DNA from: Leptidea sinapis
Lineage: Eukaryota; Arthropoda; Insecta; Lepidoptera; Pieridae
Direction: 5' to 3'
Length of the DNA stretch: 64,000 bases
Assembly: GCF_905404315.1 (NCBI RefSeq)
Contig: NC_066282.1
Coordinates: 3,124,501 to 3,188,500 of the forward strand
The notes under the pieces were generated by a model. That model worked only from the letters and a program-made list of their open reading frames with translations, was not told the origin of the DNA and did not search any database. Both the position numbers and the translations under genes were made by a program. How positions within the stretch are numbered: position 1 is the stretch's first letter; every line of letters starts with the position of its first letter. Below, piece by piece: positions 23,346 to 32,198 of the stretch.

Positions 23346-24130
23346 AGTGCTAAAGTTTTTCCTAAATCTGGCTTCTCAATTGGTTGGTTTTCATGAAATT
23401 TTTTAGAAATTCTCTCCAATATAACTTTAGCAAAAACTTTGTAGACTTCGCTCCTTTCTTGTAAATAAGAATAATATATGAACTTCCCCATTGGCTTGGT
23501 GTAAACCCTGAATAAAGGATTTCGTTGAATATTTCTGTTAATACTGAGCTTATTTCATTGATGGCGCTTCTTATCCGTTTATTTGGTATGTTGTCAGGAC
23601 CCATGGCTTTCTCCATTTTTTGTGAGTTTATGGCTTTCACAACTTCTGAAATTAGGATCTCGGGTTTCCCATTCTGTGCTGTTTTGCTTTTCTTTGGCTG
23701 ATATTTTATCGAACTTTTACTGTTTAGTAGTATCACTATTAGAGTAAAGGGTTTGTAGAAATCTGTTGCTAGTTTTTGGATTTCTTTTCGCCTTTTTATG
23801 TTAGTGTGCTCTTTAGTTTGGCAATCCACTCTTTGCCTTGTTCACATAATTCTTTCAAAGATTTTTGACACCTCCTGTAATTTGAATATATCTTTCTAAA
23901 GTTTGTTATTGTTTGTTGTTCATATCCTTCTTCATGTTTTCTTTTATTTGTTTTTTTAATAGTAAGTTTTGCTAATAGTCTATGATTTTCTTTACTGTCT
24001 TGTCCAGTTATTATTGATTTTCTTTTCTCCAAAACATTCAATGTTGTTTCTGATAGTTCTTTCGATTTGTTATTGCTTTGTTCACTTTTGTGAATTCTTT
24101 GAGTTTCTCTTCGATTTGGTTGTATTTTTC
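23346..24130 (-). pseudogene. RTE reverse transcriptase, N-terminal half
   Basis: Reading on the minus strand, a basic linker (around 24041-23800) leads to AMGPDNIPNKRI, FTPSQWGSSYIILIYKKGAK and a block ending in DHIHTVELQKYNEY at the Jockey insertion point. These are the fingers and first palm motifs of an RTE-like reverse transcriptase. After removal of the Jockey element the frame leads on toward the homologue of YLAFIDxxKAF on the other side. Frame breaks occur near 23820 and 23360. Confidence 0.8.
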
Positions 24131-24170
24131 ATTTTTATAATTATCTTAGAGCTTGCAATAAAAATATAAA

Positions 24171-27059
24171 TTATAGTTTAATATTTCTGTGGAGAAATTT
24201 AATTCGTTTTTTTATTAAAATTTCTTTAAGCTTTAAATTTTTGCTTCTCTGCCTCTCATTTTCCATTTGAATTGAATGCAGCTGTCTCCTGCATTCTATT
24301 TCTACTGCTGCAATTTGCTCTGCAGGTGTCTTGCGGCAGACCTAAAATAATGAAATGCATTAAAAATAATATAGTATTAATCTTTTATTATAGTTTCTTG
24401 CGCTCATTGTTTTTAGGTCTGAGGCATAAATTTACGAATGGGTGGTGGTTTATGATGCTCAATAAGTGATTTAAAATCCATTGATGATTAAAAATGTTGG
24501 AATATGATATAAAAATATTATTTATTTATCTATTTGTTTGTTGTTAAAGATCAAATTCTATTGATGTCCATTATATGCTTATAGCTATTAATATGTTTTC
24601 AGTTTATATGTATATTGTAGGTACCTTTCTTTTATATTTATTGGTTTTCTTTGCTTGTTGGTGGTCCGACACTACTGGAAGAGGTGGTTCAGACAGCTCC
24701 TCAACTTTAATCTATAAAAAATATTATGTTTGAATATGTATTATTGAATATGTATTCAGTTTATATGTATATTGTAGGTACCTTTCTTTTATATTTATTG
24801 GTTTTCTTTGCTTGTTGGTGGTCCGACACTACTGGAAGAGGTGGTTCAGACAGCTCCTCAACTTTAATCTATAAAAAATATTATGTTTGAATATGTAATA
24901 CAAATATTATGCAACATTTGAACTTATTCTGCTGGTTAACTTTATTATGCAAGCTAAATAACATCACTGTGTGAATTAGAAAGGGTATACAGCCCTTCAA
25001 TGCTATGTTAAGTCATATGCAATAGTCAGCTGAAGAAAATTTCAAATAATTCTACATAGAAAATAATAACTTATCAAAAATATGAACCCATTTAATTTCC
25101 AACATAAAAAATATTTTCAATTAAAAATAGTGCAGTGTGAATACACCTTTAGAAGCCGTTTCATTTGCGACAGTGGTCGGCATCTTTTAAGGAATATTGC
25201 GTGATTGTGATTGGATAATGTCTTTCTCACATTCTCCAATCACAGAGCAGTAAATATCAGCTGGGTTGCCAAGCTGCCACACCGCGCGTGGCGCACGAGC
25301 CATTCCTATCTACCGACGCCAAGGTCACCGCATGACGCTCAACGGTAGTTTTTATAGCAGACATAATATGTCTGCTTGGCACCTCCGGGGTATCATGATT
25401 CAAAGGTCAAATCAAGGAGTATTACGCAGACAGGCCGATCTTTTCTACCTAAATGTATGCATTACATAGTTTCATAATTGGATTAGAATTACCTATCTTT
25501 ATTGGGTAATACATAACTAAAGTAAATACAAATTTAGAATGATTTTCAATGTCAGCTAAAGAAAATGCACATACAAAATAACTATCGTCATGGCAAAATA
25601 TAAACATAATTTGCCTCACAGCTGCAATGAATAGTAGGCATTTTACTATTATCTGATATTATGTCACATCTACATTATTCATCTGTTTTAGGTCAAAGAG
25701 AGTTCAGAAAAATAGCTGATAAGGGTTGAGGGATGCAGTTTTTGCAAAAACTTAGCACTTCAAAAATTGCATTAAAATATAATGCAAATTCATTTCTGAC
25801 TTCACACGTCATTAGTGATGACCTAAAGAAAGTCTGGTTCAAAGTATAGTACACCCATAACATTTCACTGTGCATATATATTGTTGACAGTGACAGGTGG
25901 ATAGGGTGAAGACGTCTATAAAAGGCGATGTCTCCCTAGTGTCGACACATTTTCACTGCTACCTTTAACAAGTTAGGGTGTTACTCTGCCCAATTTCTGT
26001 TTGAATATTAGTCACTGTAATATTTGAAATTTATTCTTAGAAGCTTAACAAAATGGATGTATTTCATTTTAAAGTTAATTAATTACATGTTGGCTTGTTT
26101 GTGAATTCTTAGTTGGTGGCATTAAAATTTGTCAATTGTTATAAAAAACCCCGTTTGATCTTATTTCCTAGAATATTATTTTCTTTGTATACATATAATC
26201 CTAATATTTTAATTTGTTAAGATAGAAAAAGTACAGTTATAATTTTTTTTCCTTGTATATGTTGATCTGTGTTCTTAACATAAGTTTGGTATAAAGTCAA
26301 TTAAAATTTTGACTTTTAATTTAACATAACTCCCTCTAGAATAATGCCTAAATCTAATAAATTAAGGTACATTATGTATCACTATTCTCACTACACTTCT
26401 TTATTTACATCATACACAGAAAACTCAACTCATTGGTGAGATGAATTTAACAATTACAATAAAATACTAGGTACCTACCTGATTTATCCTATCTGAATCA
26501 TAATCATTGCTGTCACTAGGAATTTCACCAGGCAGCCAGCAGATTATTGGTGGTGGACCACCACCAGTCTCATGTGTTCCATTACTTTCTTCCGCCTTTT
26601 TTCTCTTAGCATTTATTTTTATGAGACCCCACTGTGCCTTTAGTTGGGCTACCGTGCGGTGCGCACCCTTGCACACACAATTAAAACTGAAATAAAAAAC
26701 AACGAAGTTTATTTGGGTAATAATAATTATTAATTTATTTTAATCGTGACTTATGTTTATTGTTTGGCCCGAAAATAATGCAAGAATAGCAATATTCAAT
26801 TTATGATACCACCTGTCTCTCAAATTATTCCACGCAGCAACTTTTATTGTATTGGAGTTCGTGTCGGTATTTTTATTTTCAATTGCACTAACTCGCTCCC
26901 TTACCAATTCTTTCAAGAGATTCTTGTAAACAAAAACAACATTGTTAGTTAAGCATACATGAACGCCTTGCGCAACTTACATACACAGCAAATTCTTGCA
27001 CAAACCTTGTCTTCCTCCAGCCAGTTTTCGCTTCTTTGCCTTTTCTTAGATTGCTGCAT
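24171..27059 (-). CDS. Myb/SANT-like (zeste-type) DNA-binding protein, 5-6 exons
   Basis: Minus-strand exons are 27059-27006, 26922-26813, 26686-26479, 24868-24782, 24711-24625 and 24341-24171. All are bounded by GT-AG and all phases match. With both 87-nt exons it encodes 238 residues, with one 209. Residues about 10-75 form a Myb/SANT-like helical domain (NWLEEDK, LKELVRERVSAIENK, KVAAWNNLRDRFN, HRTVAQLKAQWGLIKINAKR). The ETGGGPPP that follows is typical of zeste-like Myb_DNA-bind_5 proteins. The C-terminus (EQIAAVEIECRRQLHSIQME) is a charged coiled-coil helix, probably for dimerisation. Such proteins are nuclear and are the usual second ORF of PIF/Harbinger transposons. It faces the HARBI1-type transposase at 15980-17285. 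Its stop codon touches the RTE target duplication. It could be an independent host gene instead. Confidence 0.85.
24600..24897. repeat. tandem duplication, 157-bp period, containing one exon
   Basis: The block starting CAGTTTATATGTATATTG is repeated at 24600 and 24757 with no difference that I can see over about 140 bases. Each copy contains the complete 87-nt exon (29 residues, phase 0 at both ends) plus both splice sites. Either copy, or both, could be spliced without disturbing the frame. Confidence 0.9.
24869..26478 (-). other. large intron of the Myb/SANT gene
   Basis: This 1.6 kb shows no additional exon with convincing splice signals. A minus-strand open stretch at 25693-25875 has a protein-like composition but no recognisable motif. 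Confidence 0.5.
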
Positions 27060-27417
27060 TTTTTATGCAAATTCAAATTTATAATTAATATACAAATTAC
27101 AAATAGTTACTACCGAACTAAAAGTATGTAGGTACTCACTACTCTGTACTTCCCGCCCACAGAACTTTCAGTTTCAAAGGTAGGTACTCTGTGCACAGAA
27201 CACTTTTATGCTTTTATTTGCTAACGAGTTCCCGCCAGCGCCATAGAATACTTTGCTCTACTGATTAGTAACGCAGTGCAAACGCTAGTGTACAGAACAA
27301 GAACAGAGTAATAGTACTCTAACGAGCTCTAGTGAGTACCCTCTGTTAAATCCTCGAAATAATAAATTATCAAGCGGACAGCGGGCATTTTTAATTGAAC
27401 ATTTTATAATATAAAGT
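27060..27417. other. upstream region of the Myb/SANT gene
   Basis: No gene seen. It contains repeated short words such as GTAGGTACTC and would hold the Myb/SANT promoter and, if the Harbinger model is right, the element's right end. I did not find a terminal inverted repeat shared with 15.49-15.98 kb. Confidence 0.4.
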
Positions 27418-27479
27418 TAAAAGGGTGCCACTACATATAACAGTTATAAAGTGTATTATCTATGAGTGGCACCCTTTCG
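27418..27479. repeat. hairpin with about 15-bp arms
   Basis: AAAGGGTGCCACT at about 27419 is complemented by AGTGGCACCCTTT at about 27463-27478, with about 30 bases between. It lies 70 bp before a THAP-like start. Confidence 0.7.
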
Positions 27480-27548
27480 TCACCTATCAGTGCCGTAGAA
27501 AGAGAATAGATATCCATATTACAGCCGTTTTATATTCTATTTTAAAAA

Positions 27549-27628
27549 TGCCGTCGTGCGTTGTGAAAACGTGTAAAAACAATACTACGGAACATAAAAA
27601 GTGTCAAGGAATTACATTTCACAGATAG
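27549..27628 (+). pseudogene. THAP-domain N-terminal fragment
   Basis: The frame MPSCVVKTCKNNTTEHKKC followed by QGITFHR and a stop is the first quarter of a THAP zinc finger (Cys-x4-Cys and the ITFHRFP region). No continuation of the finger is found and there is no GT donor directly after HR. A similar, more eroded start lies at about 34196. THAP fingers occur in P-element-type transposases and in host proteins. Confidence 0.6.
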
Positions 27629-27862
27629 AATAGTAGAAATCACACTTTTTTTGTTCTTTTCATAATACAATTTAATTCGATGTTTGGAACACAAAACCTC
27701 CACAACGCGTGATAGTTTTTTTTTAATTTATTTAGTGGCACGGGATGCAAGTCCATAGGCCACGCGTGATAGTAACATCCAGTGTGACCAGAAAATAAAC
27801 AGGGACATTACCCGAAAAATTGGGTAATCCATATTTTAATGGTGTTCTAAGTAGATAATTCA

Positions 27863-28030
27863 TTTTTTTTATAATAATAAATAAGTGTCGAGAAGAGCAG
27901 GACGTTCAGCTGATGGTAATTGATACGCCCTGCCCATTAAAATGCACTGCCAATTCTGAGCGGCACTACAACTGCGCTCGTCACCTTGAGACATAAGATG
28001 TCAAGTCTCATTTGCCCAGTATTTTTTTTT
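27863..28030 (-). mobile_element. SINE-like family member, copy 1
   Basis: Contains AGCAGGACGTTCAGCTGATG, ACGCCCTGCCCATTA and GACATAAGATGT, shared with the copies at 42297, 48398, 49928, 52475 and 53945. The T-rich left end reads as a poly(A)-like tail on the minus strand. This copy lacks a short middle block and is truncated after TTTGCCCAGTA. Confidence 0.75.
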
Positions 28031-28068
28031 AGTCTTTACCAACATTTTTTAAAGAAACAATAACATAT

Positions 28069-28097
28069 TTTGAAGTAGTGTGAAACACTACTTCAAA
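28069..28097. repeat. perfect hairpin, 12-bp arms
   Basis: TTTGAAGTAGTG at 28069-28080 pairs exactly with 28086-28097 across a 5-base loop. No flanking gene explains it. Confidence 0.7.
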
Positions 28098-28682
28098 CCG
28101 GCCCATATTTGTGTGCTTTATAAGGTGCGGTTCCGGCCACATAACGAGTATTGTTCCCATCTTTGAGCAGAGCTGCTCGTATTGTCGGGGATCCAGTACT
28201 CTGTGAAAATTTCCATTACTTGGCGTTGTGGAGAGACGTAGCGTCTTAGAAGACACAAAATAATGGCAGACCAAATTTGGGAAGATGACGAAGTACCGAG
28301 AACTGAACTTAAGACCCTTTAACCTTTATAATATAAGAGTTACTAAATGATGTGTATTTACTTAGCAACTAAATCACTATAAAGAACATAGGTAGTTGTT
28401 TGTTCTCTAAAAATTTACTTATTTGATACCACGTCAGTGGCCAAAAAGAACGAATTTTAGAATGAATTTTGTGTAGGTATTCAAAAAAATAAAAAACGTT
28501 AGTAAGTCATTTTTATATCAGTTAAAACAAAGATATTGCAAACAAGACACGGGCACAGGAATGTAATTTATTTATTTACTCATAATATGACGATATTTAT
28601 TTTTATTTAAGAAAACAATCTATTAGATATTAAAAAATCGGAGTTACAAGTAACGTGGCTATATAATACCATGCCTAATAAC
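28098..28682. other. no gene seen
   Basis: AT-rich sequence with stops in all frames, leading into the repeat end at 28683. Confidence 0.4.
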
Positions 28683-28830
28683 GGGAAAAAAAAATTGTGT
28701 TATCTGGTGTCCCCCCTAACTGCACACACACTAGCGAAAGCTTACTTCACTTCTTAATATCATGGCGCGGAGCCCTTCCTTTTTTTATTCGTCTGTGACC
28801 TAATGTATGACTTCTTTGGTAAAATAGTAT
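28683..28830. repeat. right end of a repeat shared with 34230-34400
   Basis: Shared words with the second copy include CACACACACTAGC, CGCGGAG followed by CCTTCCTTTTTT, CGTC-GTG and GGTAAAATAG. In the second copy this block is the right terminal inverted repeat and its downstream flank. No matching left end is visible upstream here. Confidence 0.65.
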
Positions 28831-29179
28831 GTGGTAGTAGGGATGGATACTTATTTACCTACGTGTAATCTTAGAATATTGAAATTAATATTCTAAGCAT
28901 GTAATAGTAATTCACAGAAAATACTTTTCAACATAACACATAATCACGAACTTCTGTCCTAACAAAAATATTTTAATATGGAGATATAAAAATATATTAG
29001 CAAATAAATATTACGCGCCAGACTCATTAACAGTTTCAGATTTTTCTGCGACTGTAGAATACTTTAAGATTTCGTAAAATCTATGATATTCTTTGGGTAT
29101 TACTCCTGAATTTAATAAACAAATCAAATCTTTATACTTAATACTGGCAAAGCTAGTGAATCCGAATAAAGATTATTTT
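28831..29179. other. no gene seen
   Basis: AT-rich, nothing recognisable; borders the copia remnant. Confidence 0.4.
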
Positions 29180-29905
29180 CGGAAAAGGACCACAAACATC
29201 TGAACGTATTCGTTCTCCAGGCATCTAAGCTTTTTCTCTAGTGCTAAACTTCTGTCTGTGTGCTTTTCCGAAAATACTACTTTCGCTAAATATACCATTA
29301 ACCTTTGCCTTAATATTGACCTCTCTCTCTATAAGACCTTTTACATGTCTTTTATCCTGATGGCCCATACGTTCATGGTAAAGCAGCTGCAAGGTATCTA
29401 CCGCATTGACCGATGCGGTTAACTTTTGTTTCACTGCCACACAGTTCTGTTTCAATAAACCACCATACTTTTTCCTGGTTCCTGTCACGGCGATAGTTGC
29501 ATTTATTTTTAAAGAACATGTAGTTACTCGTGACTTAAACAAACTATTTGCATTATTGTGACTTGTCCTGTGTCGCTAGCACCGAAAATAGATTCTTGCT
29601 AATACAAGGAACAAGCCAGCCATCACTAAGAAAAAACTGATTTCCAATATCAGGGTTTATTCTAATTGTCCCTTTTCCTAAAGCCTGTACGACATTTCCA
29701 TTAGCCGTAGTAACTGCGTAAGGTTGGCTGAAGTGCTCAAAATTCTCAAATAAATCTTTTCTCATCGTAACATGATGAATAGCTCCGTTATCTACAAACC
29801 ACCCTTCACGATCTTCACTGCATTCAGTCATATTCAGTAGTACCCATCATATTGGTGCTTCTACTACCGTTCCCTCTATCTTGCTTATTCTTTGGACAAT
29901 CTTTC
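29180..29905 (-). pseudogene. Ty1/copia polyprotein remnant (protease and pre-integrase)
   Basis: The minus strand first reads WFVDNGAIHHVTMRKDLFEN, a copia protease active-site region in which the usual D-S/T-G is D-N-G. It continues FSQPYAVTTANGNVVQALGK and LVPCISKNLFSVLATQDK. After a frame break at about 29545 comes LYHERMGHQDKRHVKGLIER, the His-x-His part of the integrase zinc finger. The matching Cys-x2-Cys is replaced by serines (SESSIFGKAHRQKF). Integrase core, reverse transcriptase and LTRs are absent. It is an old, inactive retrotransposon piece. Confidence 0.85.
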
Positions 29906-29918
29906 CTAAACAGTAACT

Positions 29919-30023
29919 GACACAGGTGTCTGTTCCTTCGTTTGTTCAACACAGACACCTGTGTCTGTGCCTTCGTTTGTTCAAAACAGACACCTGTGTC
30001 CGTTCCTTCGTTTGTTCAACACA
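29919..30023. repeat. three 35-bp tandem repeats
   Basis: Units at 29919, 29954 and 29989 read GACACCTGTGTC, a variable TGTTCC, then TTCGTTTGTTCAACACA, with few differences. Each unit contains the palindrome GACAC..GTGTC. The period is not a multiple of three. It lies at the upstream edge of the copia remnant, whose gag-like reading seems to resume near 30030-30080. Confidence 0.85.
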
Positions 30024-30144
30024 CTTTTTTCTTTCTCTGTGAGAAGTGCTTCACTAGACATGCCTTCTTTGCTTCCTGCACTAACCTGTACCAGTGGACA
30101 AGCTGTTTCATATGTTTGACAGCAATTTTTTGTGCCTATTTGAA

Positions 30145-30462
30145 GCGCCACTAGCGAGCGTACAGAGAACTAATTTTGACGTATAATACATATGGCTGCG
30201 AAGGAACGTACAATACTCTGAAGTATTTTTGCAGTTTGAATTAATTTCGTTCGTTTTCTGTGTTATTTATACTTCAAGAATCAACACAATAAAGTACACA
30301 TTTATTTTTGTAAATAGTTTCGATGTTTGCTGAGGTTGTCATCACTAGTTTTAGTACCGCAGACTCTTGCTACATCGCCAACAGCGCCACAATGGCGGAT
30401 ATCAAACAGGCACAAAAGCACTTTGACAGCCGCCAGTCCAGTGGTTTAAAGTAGAGGTCAGT
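30145..30462. repeat. interspersed repeat, copy A (inverted partner at 49589-49922)
   Basis: From GCGCCACT to GTAGAGGTCAGT this 318-bp block matches the reverse complement of 49589-49922 throughout, for example GGCTGCGAAGGAACGTACAA and CAAAAGCACTTTGACAGCCG. It has no terminal inverted repeat and no coding frame. The class is unknown. Confidence 0.85.
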
Positions 30463-31390
30463 AGTGGCTTCCTGTCATTGCTCTTTCATCCGCACAAAGT
30501 TAGCTTATTTCGACATCAACATCCAACAGCTCGACATAAAAGAAAAATAATTATCTAGCAAAGTATCTTAAATCTTGCAGATTAAAAGAAGTTCTGGTAA
30601 TTACTTTAATTCTTCAGCTTTTAATAATTCCTGATTCAGTTTATGGCACAAATTTTTAGAATTTTAAGTTTAGAATTAATATGCGTTGACATGTCATCGA
30701 AAGTGTCTCTTCGAACTTTTATGAAAACAAACTTAATACTTTTTTAGACATGTCACTATAATCGGATGATGCTTTGAGAGATGCATTAGTCCATTAGCGG
30801 GCAAAGTTTTGAGCAAATCTTCAGATAGAGATAGGTTGCGCTAAGAAGCTGTTCATTCCTTCTCAATTCTTGTAGTTAAACTCTTCTAAAGATTTTTTGA
30901 GGCCAATGATAGTTGATGATGATAGACATTAATCCCATATAGTGAGTTGACATGATTGGAATACTTTCTCATTCCAGATTTTTTTGCTGATATTGTACTT
31001 GTTGGTGCTTCAATGATTTGTATATTCAATGGCAACTTAAGAACTTAATGTATCTACTGTTCGGCTTTGCGGATAGGGGTTAGGCGAAAAAAAAACTTTT
31101 CCTTCAAGACCCAGTCCCAGCCGGACGCTGAGTTAGGGTGAAGTTGAATCATTAATTTCAAGTACTTCTATGGAAGTACCTGACTTGGAACCAGACTTAT
31201 AAAACACCCACAGATAAATTTTTATTACACAAGTACCTACCTACGCACGTGTTGGTAAGTTTTTTTATCAACAAGGCTTAGTTTCCATACTGTTACATAC
31301 GTATACCATATCTGGAGCAACATTTATGCTGTAGGTATTTGATCAAAATCGGTCTACGGAGAAAAATGTTTGTGTAGTTAAAAATAAGTC
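30463..31390. other. no gene seen
   Basis: AT-rich. The last part (from about 31290) is the interior of the Helitron whose 3' end is at 31418. Confidence 0.45.
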
Positions 31391-31418
31391 GCGTGAACAT
31401 ATTCACGCGGACAGCTAG
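31391..31418 (+). mobile_element. Helitron 3' terminus
   Basis: CGCGTGAA-CATA-TTCACGCG forms a perfect 8-bp hairpin followed by GACAGCTAG and then T. A hairpin about ten bases before a terminal CTAG is the standard Helitron end. The 5' TC end was not located. Confidence 0.75.
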
Positions 31419-31446
31419 TTGTATTTTATAATATTTCTATTGAATA

Positions 31447-31816
31447 CTAGCTGACCCTACAGACGTTCTTCTGTACATAATAAAGAAGATACAGTTTTTT
31501 ATGAATTTGTCAATAATATTTCAAAACATCAAGAATTATTTCATAAAATAGGCTCCTTGTTGTTATAATGAAATTGTTTCACAGCAGAACTGTCAAACCG
31601 CGCGTCAATAAATTCTTTCACAGAAAATATGTTCATACAAAACAAATATTGAAAATAAAAATAATTATGGGTGCCAAATCGAAATAAAAGCCATCATATC
31701 TCTGAAGTTGGACTAAACTGCACACCATGAAGTAATCCCCATTAAAATCTGTTCATTAGTTTAGGACTCCATCGCGGACAAACAACGTGTCACGTAACAA
31801 TTTATGTATATTAAGA
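31447..31816 (-). mobile_element. non-autonomous Helitron, 370 bp
   Basis: On the minus strand it begins TCTTAATATACATAAATTG and ends TGTAGGGTCAGCTAG next to T. It sits 28 bp from the oppositely oriented Helitron end at 31418, tail to tail. No coding sequence. Confidence 0.65.
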
Positions 31817-32069
31817 TTAAGATAAGAATCATCTTACAAGACGACTATCAAGAAGACTAATCATAGTCTTAATAACTCTAAGGCTTAATTTGTAGGTGTA
31901 ATAGTCAAATGAAAGTATGATGGTTTAACTATATTAATCCATCGAGAATAAATTATACTTTTTCGTAAATCAAAATTCTTCCAACGACCCTTGATGGATA
32001 ACTAAAAAGCGCTTATTGAATTATTAATACACAGAAGTTGTTAACTTTTCAGTCACAATTTATAAACTT

Positions 32070-32077
32070 TATATAAG
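32070..32077 (+). promoter_or_regulatory. candidate TATA box of the secreted-protein gene
   Basis: TATATAAG lies about 125 bp before the start codon at 32199, in a position that would allow a short 5' leader. Sequence alone does not prove promoter use. Confidence 0.35.
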
Positions 32078-32198
32078 GTTTCACGTGTATGCTGATAAGT
32101 GATTTGTTTTGTAAACATGTTGTTAGTAGGTGCGAACTAGGCGGAAGAAATTAGGTAAACTCTCCGCTCTTAGCTGAACGTATACAACGTCTACGATA

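Larger units (their letters stand above)
17481..24156 (-). mobile_element. RTE-type LINE, split by a Jockey insertion
   Basis: The minus strand carries an RTE-like reverse transcriptase in two blocks, 23346-24130 (upstream part) and 17602-18610 (downstream part), separated by the Jockey element at 18622-23300. An exact 14-bp direct repeat, AATAAAAATATAAA, lies at both ends (17467-17480 and 24157-24170) and is best read as its target duplication. The endonuclease is missing, so it is 5'-truncated. The 14-bp repeat is of low complexity, so chance cannot be excluded, but its positions fit both ends well. Confidence 0.8.

Noticed and set aside
25693..25875. 60-codon minus-strand frame in the Myb/SANT intron
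   Set aside because: Plausible composition but no motif and no convincing splice sites.
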